Positions 16,950-26,814 are shown, counted from the first letter of the stretch. The stretch: DNA of 64,000 bases from Segatella copri (GCF_026015625.1 NZ_JAPDVG010000001.1:3681132-3745131), one strand, 5' to 3'. Translations and numbers: made by a program. The notes: generated from the sequence alone by a model not told the origin.

Positions 16950-19900
16950 ATGTCATTTACAAACTTTATAAAGCGCCCGGTACTTTCGACGGTGGTTTCC
17001 ATCTTCTTCGTCTTGCTGGGTATTATCGGCTTGGTATCGCTGCCTATCGAGCAGTATCCGAATATCGCGCCGCCTACCATCACGGTAACTGCTACCTATA
17101 CGGGTGCAGATGCCCAGACGGTGTTGAACTCTGTCGTTGCTCCGCTGGAGGAGAGTATCAACGGTGTGGAGAACATGACTTATATGACCTCTTCTGCGTC
17201 TAACTCTGGTTTTGCTCAGATCACCGTTTACTTCAAGCAGGGTTCTGACCCTGATATGGCTGCGGTCAACGTACAGAACCGTGTGTCTCAGGCGCAGTCT
17301 CTGCTGCCTGCCGAGGTTACCAAGGTGGGTGTCACTGTAGCCAAGCGTCAGAGTTCTAACGTTATCATGTTCGCTCTGACTACAGACGATGGCCGTTACG
17401 ACGACCAGTTTGTTACCAACTACGCCCTGATCAACGTCATTCCTCAGTTGAAACGTATCAGTGGTGTGGGTGATGTGCAGAGCCCTTCTACCCGTAACTA
17501 CTCTATGCGTATCTGGTTGAAGCCAGAGAAGATGAAGGAGTTCGGACTGGTTCCTTCTGATGTTTCTCAGGCTTTGGCAGAGCAGAATATCGAGGCTGCC
17601 CCTGGTAGCTTTGGTGAGAGCTCTGATATGCAGTATGAATATACCTTGCGTTACAAGGGTCGTTTGAAGACTCCAATGGAGTATGAGAATATCCTCATCA
17701 AGAGTAATACTTCCGGTCAGACTCTCCGTCTGGGCGAAATTGCCAAGGTTGAGTTGGGTGGTTTGCAGTACAACGTTAACCTGCTCAATGATGGTCAGCC
17801 TGCCGTGCTGGGTATGGTTCAGCAGATTGCCGGTTCCAACGCTACCCAGATTGCCAGCGACGTAAAGAAATCGCTTGATGAACTGGAGAAGAGTTATCCT
17901 CCTGGGTTGAAGAATGTCATCCTGATGGATGTTACTGAGTTCTTGTTCGCATCTATCGAGGAGGTTATCTTCACCTTGATCATCACCCTGGTACTGGTGT
18001 TTATCGTAGTGTATATCTTCTTGCAGGACTTCCGTTCTACGCTGATTCCTATGATTGCCGTGCCTGTGGCTCTGGTCGGTACGTTCCTCTTCCTTTGGAT
18101 CTTCGGATTCTCCATCAACCTGCTTACGCTGTCAGCCTTGCTGCTTGCTATTGCGATTGTGGTCGATGATGCCATTGTGGTGGTCGAGGCGGTTCACGCC
18201 AAGCTCGACCAGGGTTACAAGAGTGCCCTTACTGCAGCTATCGATGCGATGAACGAAATTTCCAGCGCCATCATCTCTATTACATTGGTGATGTCTGCCG
18301 TGTTCGTTCCTGTATCATTCATCGGTGGTACTTCCGGTTACTTCTACCGTGAGTTCGGTGTAACCATGGCGGTATCTATCGTTATTTCGGCTATCAATGC
18401 GTTGACTTTGTCTCCTGCACTCTGTGCCGTGTTGCTGAAGCCACATGAGGAGGGTCACGAGAAGAAGATGTCTTTCATCGACCGATTCCACGCTGGATTC
18501 AACTATCAGTTTGATAAGATTACCAATAAGTATAAGGGTGGTGTCAAGTGGGTTATCAACCACGGCATCATCGCTGGTAGCCTCGTGGCTGTCAGTATCG
18601 TAGGTCTGGTTGCCCTGATGGGTACTACCAAGACGGGTCTGGTGCCTGATGAGGATACCGGTACTATCTTCGCTTGTATCTCTACAGCTCCTGGTACTTC
18701 TCAGGAACGTACAGCAGAGGTCGTTAAGCAGGTAGATAAGATGCTGGCTAGCAACCCAGCCATCGCAACCCGTAACGCCATCATGGGTTATAGCTTTATC
18801 GGTGGTACCGGTTCTAACCAGGGTACCATCATCGTGAAGCTGAAGCCATTCGAGGAGCGTCCGGGTGGATTCTTCCACCGTATCAAGGAGGCTTGTACCG
18901 GTGGCGGTATCGAGGCGCTGTTTGTCAACCCTATGGAGTATACCTCTGTATTGGGTATGATCTACAAGCAGACTGCTACGATTAAGGATGCACAGGTTCT
19001 TGCTTTCGCTCCACCTATGATTTCCGGTTTCTCTATGCAGAATGGTATCACCATGACCATGCAGGATAAGACCGGTGGTGACTTGAATAAGTTCTTTGAT
19101 AATGTGAAGAAGTTCCTGGCTGAGTTGAACAAGCGTCCTGAGATTCAGACCGCCCAGACTCAGTATAACCCTAACTATCCACAGTATATGGTAGATGTAG
19201 ATGTTGCCAAGACCAAGCAGGCTGGCATCTCTCCATCAACAGTATTGTCTGTCATGCAGGGTTATCTCGGTGGTCTCTACGCATCTAACTTCAATGCCTA
19301 CGGTAAGCTCTACCGTGTCATGATTCAGGCTGGACCTGAGAGTCGTATGCGTCCAGACGATCTGAGCAAGATTTATGTACGTTGTGCTGATGGCACCATG
19401 TCTCCTGTAAGCGAGTTCGTGAACTTGAAGAAGGTTTATGGTCCAGCTAACATCACCCGATTCAACCTGTTTACCTCTATGGATGTATCTGTAACTCCTA
19501 ACAGCGGTTACTCTACCGGTGACGGTATGAAGGCGATTGCTGAGGTTGCCAAGGAGACATTGCCAGAGGGTTACGGCTATGAGTATTCTGGTTTGACCCG
19601 TTCTGAGGCTGAATCAAGCAACTCTACAGGTTTGATCTTCGCACTCTGTATCGTATTCGTTTACCTCATCTTGAGTGCCCAGTACGAGAGTTACATCTTG
19701 CCATTGTCTGTAGTATTGTCTATCCCATTCGGTTTGGCTGGTGCATTTATCTTCACTAACCTCTTCGGTCACTCTAACGATATCTACATGCAGATTTCGT
19801 TGATTATGTTGATCGGTCTGTTGGCTAAGAACGCCATCCTTATCGTACAGTTCGCCCTCGAGCGTCGTCGTACGGGTATGGCTATCAAGTACTCAGCTAT

Positions 19901-20216
19901 CCTGGGTGCCGGTGCCCGTCTCCGTCCTATCCTGATGACCTCTCTGGCGATGGTTATCGGTCTGTTGCCTCTGATGTTCGCATCAGGTGTAGGTAAGAAT
20001 GGTAACCAGACCCTGGGTGCTGCCGCCGTAGGTGGTATGTTGCTCGGTACAATCTGCCAGATCTTCGTGGTTCCTGCTCTCTTCGCAGTCTTCCAGTGGT
20101 TGCAGGAGAAGTTGACCCCAATGAAGTTCGAGGACGAGATGAACGAGGAGGTAGCTGCCGAATTGGAGCAGTATGCCAACGCCGCTCACGAAATGAAGGG
20201 TATCGAGAAGAAGTAA
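16950..20216 (+). CDS. RND efflux pump permease, HAE1 (AcrB-like) family
   Basis: A 1088-residue proton-driven drug or solute exporter of the hydrophobe/amphiphile efflux class. It starts MSFTNFIKRPVLSTVVSIFF, typical of AcrB homologues. TM4 has the proton-relay Asp pair (LAIAIVVDDAIVVVEAVH, ~405). Two large periplasmic loops and about twelve membrane helices are present, with the second TM cluster at ~895-1055 (FVYLILSAQYESYILPLSVV; LIGLLAKNAILIVQFALE). Full length. Works with the adaptor upstream and the channel downstream. Confidence 0.96.
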   Translation: MSFTNFIKRPVLSTVVSIFFVLLGIIGLVSLPIEQYPNIAPPTITVTATYTGADAQTVLNSVVAPLEESINGVENMTYMTSSASNSGFAQITVYFKQGSDPDMAAVNVQNRVSQAQSLLPAEVTKVGVTVAKRQSSNVIMFALTTDDGRYDDQFVTNYALINVIPQLKRISGVGDVQSPSTRNYSMRIWLKPEKMKEFGLVPSDVSQALAEQNIEAAPGSFGESSDMQYEYTLRYKGRLKTPMEYENILIKSNTSGQTLRLGEIAKVELGGLQYNVNLLNDGQPAVLGMVQQIAGSNATQIASDVKKSLDELEKSYPPGLKNVILMDVTEFLFASIEEVIFTLIITLVLVFIVVYIFLQDFRSTLIPMIAVPVALVGTFLFLWIFGFSINLLTLSALLLAIAIVVDDAIVVVEAVHAKLDQGYKSALTAAIDAMNEISSAIISITLVMSAVFVPVSFIGGTSGYFYREFGVTMAVSIVISAINALTLSPALCAVLLKPHEEGHEKKMSFIDRFHAGFNYQFDKITNKYKGGVKWVINHGIIAGSLVAVSIVGLVALMGTTKTGLVPDEDTGTIFACISTAPGTSQERTAEVVKQVDKMLASNPAIATRNAIMGYSFIGGTGSNQGTIIVKLKPFEERPGGFFHRIKEACTGGGIEALFVNPMEYTSVLGMIYKQTATIKDAQVLAFAPPMISGFSMQNGITMTMQDKTGGDLNKFFDNVKKFLAELNKRPEIQTAQTQYNPNYPQYMVDVDVAKTKQAGISPSTVLSVMQGYLGGLYASNFNAYGKLYRVMIQAGPESRMRPDDLSKIYVRCADGTMSPVSEFVNLKKVYGPANITRFNLFTSMDVSVTPNSGYSTGDGMKAIAEVAKETLPEGYGYEYSGLTRSEAESSNSTGLIFALCIVFVYLILSAQYESYILPLSVVLSIPFGLAGAFIFTNLFGHSNDIYMQISLIMLIGLLAKNAILIVQFALERRRTGMAIKYSAILGAGARLRPILMTSLAMVIGLLPLMFASGVGKNGNQTLGAAAVGGMLLGTICQIFVVPALFAVFQWLQEKLTPMKFEDEMNEEVAAELEQYANAAHEMKGIEKK

Positions 20217-20243
20217 TAACGCAATGTAACTTCAAAGGAAACA

Positions 20244-21638
20244 ATGAAAAAGAATTTAAATATCATCATATTGGGTCTCGCAGCGCTCTCCCTGAGCAGC
20301 TGCAAGACACTTTACGGAAAGTATGAGCGTCCGGATGTGAAGACCAGCGGTATCGTTCGCGATGTAGCTTCTGATACAGATACATTGGCTGTAAAGGATA
20401 CTACTACCTTCGCCAATATCCCTTGGCGCAGTGTCTTTACCGATCCTCAGCTCCAGTCAATCATTGAGAAGGGATTGAACAACAATGTCAACCTCCTCAA
20501 TGCGGCTTTGAACGTGAAGATAGCAGAAGAGCAGCTGAAGTGTGCCAAGTTGGCATTCGTGCCTTCTCTGGCTTTCACTCCTCAGGGAACCATCGCTTCC
20601 TGGGATGGTCAGGCTGCCACCAAGACTTACACGATGCCTGTTACAGCCAGCTGGATGGTAGACCTCTTCGGCAACCTGCTCTCTCAGAAGCGCAGTGCCC
20701 AGATGGCGCTGCTCCAGTTGCAGGATTATCAGGTATCTGTCAAGACCAACCTCATCGCCAACATCGCCAACATGTATTATACTCTGTTGATGCTTGACAA
20801 GCAGGTGGAGTTGGTTAACAATATGGAAGGATTGACCAAGGATACTTGGGAGACTATGCAGAAGATGCACGATCTCAGATTGGGTTACCGTACACCAGCC
20901 ATCCAGTCAGCTGAGTCTAACTACTATTCTGTGTTGACCCAGAAGACCGATCTGTTGCGCCAGATTCGTGAGACAGAGAACTCTCTGAGTCTGCTCATCG
21001 GCGACCAGGCACATAGCATCGCCCGTGGCAAGTTGGATAACCAGAGTCTTCCTTCTAATTTCTCAACCGGTGTAGGCATCCAGTTGCTCAACAACCGTGC
21101 TGATGTCCACGCAGCCGAGATGAATCTTGCCCAGTGCTTCTATGGTGTAGAGACCGCCCGCAGCAAGTTCTATCCATCTATCACCATTTCCGGTACAGGT
21201 GCCTTCACCAATTCAGGTGGTATGGGCATCGTGAACCCAGGTAAGTGGTTGCTCTCAGCTGTAGGTTCTCTTACCCAGCCAATTTTCCAGAACGGCCGTA
21301 TCATAGCCGGTTTAAAGGTGGCTAAGATGCAGTATGAGCAGGCTTACAACACCTGGCAGAATACCGTGCTGAAGGCTGGTAGCGAGGTGAGCAATGCGCT
21401 TGTTCTCTACAACTACTCTGATGAGAAGAGCAAGATAGAGCAGAAGCGAATAGAAGTGCTCGAGAAGAATGTAGAATCTACCAAGGAATTGATGGGTATT
21501 GCAGGCAGCTCTTACCTTGAAATCATCCAGGCACAGTCTTCACTCCTCAACGTACAGCTTTCTAAGGTAGCTGATGACTTCTACAAGATGCAGGCAGTAG
21601 TAAATCTCTACTATGCATTGGGTGGAGGAGCTAAGTAG
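20244..21638 (+). CDS. Outer-membrane efflux lipoprotein, TolC/NodT family
   Basis: The channel of the tripartite pump. The 464-residue protein has a lipoprotein signal (LGLAALSLSSCKTLYGKYER), then two OEP domains rich in long amphipathic helices (LNAALNVKIAEEQLKCAKLA; LAQCFYGVETARSKFYPSIT), as in NodT/OprM proteins. Its stop codon is the first triplet of a five-unit heptamer array that reaches exactly to the lpxA start, so lpxA is probably co-transcribed. Confidence 0.95.
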   Translation: MKKNLNIIILGLAALSLSSCKTLYGKYERPDVKTSGIVRDVASDTDTLAVKDTTTFANIPWRSVFTDPQLQSIIEKGLNNNVNLLNAALNVKIAEEQLKCAKLAFVPSLAFTPQGTIASWDGQAATKTYTMPVTASWMVDLFGNLLSQKRSAQMALLQLQDYQVSVKTNLIANIANMYYTLLMLDKQVELVNNMEGLTKDTWETMQKMHDLRLGYRTPAIQSAESNYYSVLTQKTDLLRQIRETENSLSLLIGDQAHSIARGKLDNQSLPSNFSTGVGIQLLNNRADVHAAEMNLAQCFYGVETARSKFYPSITISGTGAFTNSGGMGIVNPGKWLLSAVGSLTQPIFQNGRIIAGLKVAKMQYEQAYNTWQNTVLKAGSEVSNALVLYNYSDEKSKIEQKRIEVLEKNVESTKELMGIAGSSYLEIIQAQSSLLNVQLSKVADDFYKMQAVVNLYYALGGGAK

Positions 21639-21670
21639 TTTATAGTTAATAATTAATAGTTTATAGTTAT
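21636..21670 (+). repeat. Heptamer array filling the tolC-lpxA gap
   Basis: Five consecutive 7-mers of the TAGTTWA type (TAGTTTA, TAGTTAA, TAATTAA, TAGTTTA, TAGTTAT). The first contains the stop codon of the upstream gene; the last overlaps the ATG of lpxA. Confidence 0.85.
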
Positions 21671-22451
21671 GGCTAGTATAATAAGTCCAAAGGCAGAGGT
21701 TTCTCCAAAGGCTAAGATTGGAGACAACTGCAAGATATATCCATTCGCCTATATTGAGGACGATGTGGTCATCGGCGACAACTGTACCATCTATCCATTC
21801 GTGAGCATTATGAACGGTACTCGCATGGGTAATAATAATAAGGTGTTCCAGGCAGCCGTTATCGCTGCGCTCCCACAGGACTTCCACTTTACAGGTGAGG
21901 AGAGTGAGGTAGTCATCGGCGATAACAATACCATCCGTGAGAACGTGGTTATCAACCGTGGTACCCATAAGGGCGGCAAGACCGTTCTGGGCAACAACAA
22001 CTTCCTGATGGAAGGTGCCCATGTCTCTCACGATACCGTAATCGGCAACGGTTGCGTATTCGGTTATGGTACCAAGATTGCGGGCGACTGTGTGATTGGT
22101 AACGGTGTCATCTACTCAACATCTGTAGTAGAGAACGCCAAGACTAGAGTAGGCGACTTGGCGATGATTCAGGCAGGTACTGCCTTCTCTAAGGATATTC
22201 CTCCTTATATCATTGCCGGTGGAAAGCCTGTGAAGTATGCAGGTCCTAACACCATCATCATGGAAGCAGCTGAGCTTACCGAGAAGGTTCGCAAGCATAT
22301 TGCTAATGCCTACCGACTGGTATTCCATGGTCAGACATCCCTCTTCGATGCCATTAACCAGATCAAGGATCAGGTGCCAGATGGACCGGAGATTCAGAAC
22401 ATCATCCAGTTCCTGGAGAGTTCAGAGAAGGGTGTCATCACTAAGATGTAA
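21669..22451 (+). CDS. lpxA: Acyl-ACP--UDP-N-acetylglucosamine O-acyltransferase
   Basis: First enzyme of lipid A synthesis, adding a 3-hydroxyacyl chain to UDP-GlcNAc. The 260-residue protein is a left-handed beta-helix of hexapeptide repeats (IGDNCKIYPFAYIEDDVVIG, IGDNNTIRENVVIN) with the catalytic His in EGAHVSHDTVIGNG (~123) and a C-terminal helical domain. Length is normal. The rest of the lipid A pathway is not here; lpxA is the last gene of the efflux operon and is followed by a terminator. Confidence 0.96.
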   Translation: MASIISPKAEVSPKAKIGDNCKIYPFAYIEDDVVIGDNCTIYPFVSIMNGTRMGNNNKVFQAAVIAALPQDFHFTGEESEVVIGDNNTIRENVVINRGTHKGGKTVLGNNNFLMEGAHVSHDTVIGNGCVFGYGTKIAGDCVIGNGVIYSTSVVENAKTRVGDLAMIQAGTAFSKDIPPYIIAGGKPVKYAGPNTIIMEAAELTEKVRKHIANAYRLVFHGQTSLFDAINQIKDQVPDGPEIQNIIQFLESSEKGVITKM

Positions 22452-22546
22452 AGATTGTGTAGATGTTGGGATTTTTTCATCCCTAATATTGTATTTGTAA
22501 ATTAGTAAATTCAAGTCATACCTATTTGAATTTTACTTATTATGTG

Positions 22547-22576
22547 AAGGGCTGGCCGTGAGGTTGGCCCTTTTCT
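22547..22576 (+). terminator. Terminator after lpxA
   Basis: An 11-bp stem with three G-U pairs (22547-22557 with 22562-22572), GTGA loop, then a T-rich run. Confidence 0.75.
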
Positions 22577-22649
22577 TTTTCAATTGAACTTAACTTTTAC
22601 CTGTGGTTCGATTAATTAATTGAATAAATGTAAATAAATGCTATTTTAT

Positions 22650-22680
22650 TTTGTAATCTCTTCGTTTATGCGTATCTTTG
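22650..22680 (+). promoter_or_regulatory. Promoter of the ftsX operon
   Basis: TTTG (22650-22653), 19-bp spacer, TATCTTTG (22673-22680); 56 bp before the ftsX start. Confidence 0.8.
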
Positions 22681-22736
22681 CAGACAATTTGGGTTATTGT
22701 GCCCTTTTGGTTTTAAGTTAGTAAAGATTTTTAAAA

Positions 22737-23615
22737 ATGAGAAAGAAACAATATAAGCCTAGCAATCATCGTGGATTGCAGGTCATTACTTTGTGTATCA
22801 GTACCGCTATGGTGCTCATTTTGTTGGGGTTAGTTATCTTCTCTGTCCTCATGGGACGTAATCTCTCTTCCTATGTGAAGGAGAATCTCGTGGTACAGGT
22901 AATGCTCGAACAGGATATGACTAACCCGGAGGGATTGCAGATGTGTAAACGCCTGAATGCAAGACCTTATGTCAATACGCTGACTTATATCACCAAGGAA
23001 GAGGCACTGAAAGAAGCTACCCGCGATTTGGGTGCCGACCCGAGCGAGTTTGCCGGTGTCAATCCTTTCCAGCCTTCCATAGAGATTACGACGAAGGCAG
23101 ATTACGCGAACAATGATTCATTGAAGTGGATTGCCAAGGAACTGAAGGCATATCCACGTGTTACCGAGGTTACTTATCAGCACGACCTGATAGAACAGGT
23201 GAACAATTCGTTGGCAAAGATCAGTATCGGATTGCTGATAGTAGCAGCCCTGCTCACCTTCATCTCGTTCTCGCTGATTAACAATACGGTGCGTCTGGGC
23301 ATCTATGCCCGCCGTTTCTCCATCCATACGATGAAACTGGTAGGTGCATCCTGGGGCTTTATCCGCCGTCCGTTCCTGCGCAAGGCTATGCTTGTGGGCG
23401 TTGTTTCAGCCCTGCTGGCAGATGGTTTTCTGGGCGGTTGTCTCTATGTATGGTCGCTCCACGAACCTGAGTTGATGAACGTTTTGGGCTGGCAGGAACT
23501 TGCCATCACCGGTGGCTCCGTCTTCCTCTTCGGTATCATCATCACCGCCTTCTGCGCCTGCATCTCAGTCAATAAGTTCCTGAAGATGAAGGCGGGAGAC
23601 TTGTATAAAATATAA
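22737..23615 (+). CDS. ftsX: Cell-division protein FtsX (permease-like)
   Basis: Inner-membrane partner of FtsE that controls septal peptidoglycan hydrolysis. The 292-residue protein has four membrane helices: one near residues 15-38, then a periplasmic domain (VVQVMLEQD ... YQHDLIEQVN), then three helices near 165-285, with the family segment FSLINNTVRLGIYARRFSIH. FtsE is not in the window. It leads the operon ftsX-DUF3098-uppP-truB-queA-folK. Downstream gap: four heptamers of the GTGAAGA type start directly after its stop, followed by ATTAAAC heptamers. Confidence 0.93.
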   Translation: MRKKQYKPSNHRGLQVITLCISTAMVLILLGLVIFSVLMGRNLSSYVKENLVVQVMLEQDMTNPEGLQMCKRLNARPYVNTLTYITKEEALKEATRDLGADPSEFAGVNPFQPSIEITTKADYANNDSLKWIAKELKAYPRVTEVTYQHDLIEQVNNSLAKISIGLLIVAALLTFISFSLINNTVRLGIYARRFSIHTMKLVGASWGFIRRPFLRKAMLVGVVSALLADGFLGGCLYVWSLHEPELMNVLGWQELAITGGSVFLFGIIITAFCACISVNKFLKMKAGDLYKI

Positions 23616-23690
23616 GGGAAGAGTTAAGAGTGAAGAGTGAAGAATTCTCTTGCTTTATTAAACATTAAACATTACACATTAAACATTAAA
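23616..23690 (+). repeat. Two heptamer arrays between ftsX and the DUF3098 gene
   Basis: Four GWKAAGA-type heptamers (23616-23643) begin on the base after the ftsX stop. A second array of ATTAAAC-type units occupies 23657-23690 and ends 4 bp before the next ATG. Confidence 0.8.
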
Positions 23691-23694
23691 AATA

Positions 23695-23925
23695 ATGGAT
23701 AAGAAGAATTTAGCATTCGACAAGATGAACTTTATCTTGTTAGGCATCGGAATGGCGATTATCATCATCGGTTTTCTGCTGATGAGTGGCGCCGGTTCTA
23801 ACGAGCATACCTTCGATACTGATATTTTCAGTACCCGTCGCATCGTTGTAGCACCAACTGTAACATTGATAGGTTTCCTTTCAATCATCTATGCGGTGAT
23901 TCACAAACCGAAAGACAATGAATAA
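23695..23925 (+). CDS. DUF3098 small membrane protein
   Basis: A 76-residue protein with two hydrophobic helices (FILLGIGMAIIIIGFLLMSG, and one near 50-66) joined by a short loop containing TDIFSTRRIVVAPTV. This is the DUF3098 pattern of Bacteroidetes, which occurs between ftsX and uppP as here. A role in envelope growth is suggested only by position. Confidence 0.85.
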   Translation: MDKKNLAFDKMNFILLGIGMAIIIIGFLLMSGAGSNEHTFDTDIFSTRRIVVAPTVTLIGFLSIIYAVIHKPKDNE

Positions 23926-23954
23926 TTTATAATTAATATACATATTATTATTAG

Positions 23955-24800
23955 ATGGATTTTATTCAGACTATCATTATCTCTATCGTAGAGGGACTGA
24001 CCGAGTTCTTGCCTGTATCCAGTACGGGTCACATGATTATAGTAGAAAATTTGCTGGGTGTAGATATCCAGGATAAGTTTGTCAACGCCTTTACTGTCAT
24101 CATCCAGTTTGGCGCCATCCTTTCTGTCATCTGTCTGTATTGGAAGAGATTCTTCTATCCAGAGGCTGTGAAGACCGGTGAGAAGACCTATTGGAAGGCG
24201 ATGTTCGATTTCTATGCCCGTCTGCTTGTAGGTACCGTGCCTGCCGTGGTATTGGGTCTTGCCTTCAATGATTTCATCGAGTCAAACCTTGGCAATGTAC
24301 AACTGGTGGGCTGGATGCTTGTCATCGGCGGTATTTTCATGCTCTTCTGCGATAAGATATTCAATAAAGGCAGCGAACAGACCAAGCTTACTTACAAGCG
24401 TGCCCTGATTATCGGTTTCATCCAGTGCATAGCGATGATTCCTGGTGTATCGCGCTCCATGTCAACCATCGTGGGTGGTATGTCCCAGCGTCTTACCCGC
24501 AAGGCAGCAGCCGAGTTCTCATTCTTCCTGGCAGTGCCAACCATGTTTGGCGCCACCTGTCTCGAGGTTTATAAGCTCATCAGCCATGGCGGCGGCTCAT
24601 TGCTCACCCAGGGCAACAACCTGTTCACATTGATATTAGGCTCAGTGGTAGCATTCATCGTTGCCATTCTCGCCATCAAGTTTTTCATCAATTATGTCAC
24701 CAAGTACGGTTTTGCAGCTTTCGGCTGGTACCGTATCGTAGTAGGACTTATCATTATCATCTGCGGCCTATGCGGTGTAGATATGCAGATGGTTGACTAA
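23955..24800 (+). CDS. uppP: Undecaprenyl-diphosphate phosphatase
   Basis: Recycles undecaprenyl pyrophosphate to the lipid carrier used for peptidoglycan and surface polysaccharide; overexpression gives bacitracin resistance in other bacteria. The 281-residue polytopic membrane protein has both active-site motifs, EGLTEFLPVSSTGHMI (residues ~13-28) and PGVSRSMSTIVGGM (~160-175). It lies in the ftsX operon, 9 bp before truB. Confidence 0.96.
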   Translation: MDFIQTIIISIVEGLTEFLPVSSTGHMIIVENLLGVDIQDKFVNAFTVIIQFGAILSVICLYWKRFFYPEAVKTGEKTYWKAMFDFYARLLVGTVPAVVLGLAFNDFIESNLGNVQLVGWMLVIGGIFMLFCDKIFNKGSEQTKLTYKRALIIGFIQCIAMIPGVSRSMSTIVGGMSQRLTRKAAAEFSFFLAVPTMFGATCLEVYKLISHGGGSLLTQGNNLFTLILGSVVAFIVAILAIKFFINYVTKYGFAAFGWYRIVVGLIIIICGLCGVDMQMVD

Positions 24801-24809
24801 ACATAAACT

Positions 24810-25526
24810 ATGGATTTCAGAAAAGGAGAAATTATTGCCATCGACAAGCCTTATCGCATGTCGAGTTTCGGAGCCCTGGCACATGTTCGCTATCTGCTCA
24901 GCAAGAAGCTCGGTTTTAAGGTGAAGATAGGACATGCCGGTACGCTCGATCCCCTTGCCACTGGCGTGCTGGTGCTCTGCACCGGTAAATGTACCAAGCA
25001 GATAGAACAGCTGCAGACCCATACCAAGGAGTATACAGCTACCCTGCAGCTCGGTGCTACTACCGCCAGCTACGATAAGGAACACAGCGTGAATCACACC
25101 TATCCTACGAAGCATATCACCCGCCAGCTGGTGGAGGAAACGCTTAAGCAGTTTGTGGGCGAGATTCAGCAGGTTCCGCCTACCTACAGCGCCGTAAAGG
25201 TGAATGGCGACCGCTCTTATGCCTTGCGCCGGGCAGGCGAAGAGGTTCAGCTCAAGCCGAAGACCGTGCGTGTAGACGAGATAGAACTCACCGATTATAA
25301 CGATGAGGAGAAGACCGCCAGCATCCGTGTGGTTTGCGGCAAAGGCACTTACATCCGCTCCCTCGCCCGTGATATCGGCAGGGCTCTCGATAGTGGCGCC
25401 TACCTTACCGCCCTCCGCCGTACCAAGGCAGGAAGTTTCGCAGTAGAAAACTGCATCAGTTTTGAACATTTCCAGGAATGGCTTGATGAGCAGCCTCTCG
25501 AAGACAGCCTTCAGCCATCCAAGTAA
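24810..25526 (+). CDS. truB: tRNA pseudouridine-55 synthase
   Basis: Makes pseudouridine 55 in the T-loop of tRNAs. The 238-residue enzyme shows the catalytic motif GHAGTLDPLATGVLVL with the nucleophilic Asp, plus motifs YTATLQLGATTASYD, PPTYSAVKVNGDRSYALRRA and RVVCGKGTYIRSLARDIG. The C-terminal PUA-like part is short, as in many Bacteroidetes. It ends 13 bp before queA, a pairing of two tRNA-modification genes. Confidence 0.96.
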   Translation: MDFRKGEIIAIDKPYRMSSFGALAHVRYLLSKKLGFKVKIGHAGTLDPLATGVLVLCTGKCTKQIEQLQTHTKEYTATLQLGATTASYDKEHSVNHTYPTKHITRQLVEETLKQFVGEIQQVPPTYSAVKVNGDRSYALRRAGEEVQLKPKTVRVDEIELTDYNDEEKTASIRVVCGKGTYIRSLARDIGRALDSGAYLTALRRTKAGSFAVENCISFEHFQEWLDEQPLEDSLQPSK

Positions 25527-25539
25527 TAAAAAATATAAC

Positions 25540-26724
25540 ATGAAGCTATCACAATTTAACTTTAAGTTGCCAAAAGATCAGGTGGCACTTTATCCGCATA
25601 AGGCAAAGCACGTGGTAAAAACGGCTAGTGGTGAACGTACATTCGAGATTACTCGCCGCGATGAGTCCCGACTCATGGTTCTCCACAAGAAGTCAGAAAC
25701 CATCGAGATGTACAAGAAAGATGAAAACGGCAAGGATATGGTTGATGCCGATGGCAATCCAGTATTCCTGCAGTTCAAGGATATCGTGAATTACTTCGAA
25801 GAGGGCGATACCTTCATCTTCAACAATACCAAGGTTTTCCCAGCCCGTCTTTATGGTACCAAGGAGAAGACCGATGCCAAGATTGAGGTGTTCCTGCTCC
25901 GTGAGCTCAATCCTGAGATGCGCCTTTGGGACGTATTGGTTGAGCCTGCCCGCAAGATCCGTATCGGCAACAAGCTTTTCTTCGATGATGTCAACGAGAT
26001 GGTTGCCGAGGTTATCGACAATACCACCAGCCGTGGCCGTACCCTCCGTTTCCTCTATGATGAGGATGGCAATCATGATGTCTTCAAGCGTTCGCTCTTC
26101 GCTCTGGGCGAGGCTCCGCTTCCTCGTTACGTTATCGATGCACGTGAGGATCATCACGCTACAGAGGATGATATGGACGATTTCCAGTGTGTTTTCGCTG
26201 AGGTAGAGGGTGCTGTTACTGCTCCTGCTACCGGTCTTCACTTCTCACGCGAGCTGATGAAGCGTATGGAAATCAACGGTATCAACGAGGCTTATATCAC
26301 CCTGCATTGCGGTTTGGGCAACTTCCACGATATTGAGGTGGAGGACCTTACCAAGCACAAGATGGATTCTGAGCAGATGATGATCAGCCAGGAGGCATGC
26401 GATCTGGTTAACAAGACCAAGCTTGCCGGCCATCGCGTCTGCGCTATCGGTACCAGTGTGATGAAGGCAACAGAAACGGCTGTAGGTACCGATGGTATGA
26501 TGAAGGCTTTCGATGGATGGACCAACAAGTTCATCTTCCCTCCATACGATTTCGGTCTTGCTGACTGTGCCGTAGCCAATTTCTATCATCCGGAGTCAAC
26601 CCTGATGATGAGTACTGCAGCCTTTGGCGGTTACGACCTGGTTTACGAGGCATACAAGATGGCTGTGAAGAATGGCTATATGTTTGGCTGCTATGGTGAT
26701 TCTTTGTTGATGCTTCCAGATTAA
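25540..26724 (+). CDS. queA: SAM:tRNA ribosyltransferase-isomerase (queuosine synthesis)
   Basis: Transfers and isomerises the ribosyl part of SAM to preQ1-tRNA, giving epoxyqueuosine. The 394-residue protein begins MKLSQFNFKLPKDQVALYP and has the family motifs FIFNNTKVFPARLYG, GAVTAPATGLHFS, ITLHCGLGNFHDI and KFIFPPYDF. It is some 40 residues longer than E. coli QueA because of an insert around residues 40-65. An in-frame ATG at 25462 lies inside truB; 25540 was preferred because it matches the family N-terminus and follows an A-rich leader. Confidence 0.95.
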   Translation: MKLSQFNFKLPKDQVALYPHKAKHVVKTASGERTFEITRRDESRLMVLHKKSETIEMYKKDENGKDMVDADGNPVFLQFKDIVNYFEEGDTFIFNNTKVFPARLYGTKEKTDAKIEVFLLRELNPEMRLWDVLVEPARKIRIGNKLFFDDVNEMVAEVIDNTTSRGRTLRFLYDEDGNHDVFKRSLFALGEAPLPRYVIDAREDHHATEDDMDDFQCVFAEVEGAVTAPATGLHFSRELMKRMEINGINEAYITLHCGLGNFHDIEVEDLTKHKMDSEQMMISQEACDLVNKTKLAGHRVCAIGTSVMKATETAVGTDGMMKAFDGWTNKFIFPPYDFGLADCAVANFYHPESTLMMSTAAFGGYDLVYEAYKMAVKNGYMFGCYGDSLLMLPD

Positions 26725-26742
26725 CAGTGGTATAAACAGTTT

Positions 26743-26814
26743 TTATACACATAGAAGTTGTTGATATTCTGGGTTTTAGCTTAGTTATCCACAATTTTAT
26801 AAAAGTGTGAATAA
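26743..26814. promoter_or_regulatory. Cluster of three DnaA-box-like 9-mers
   Basis: TTATACACA (26743-26751), TTATCCACA (26785-26793) and, on the other strand, TTATTCACA (26806-26814) all fit TTATNCACA and lie within 72 bp of the 92-bp gap between queA and folK. A GTATAAA/TTTATAC inverted pair (26730-26736 with 26742-26748) overlaps the first. Could be a DnaA-binding regulatory site or part of an origin. Confidence 0.45.

Noticed and set aside
25462..25539. Longer queA start inside truB
   Set aside because: The family N-terminus begins at 25540 and the extra residues look like out-of-frame truB sequence.
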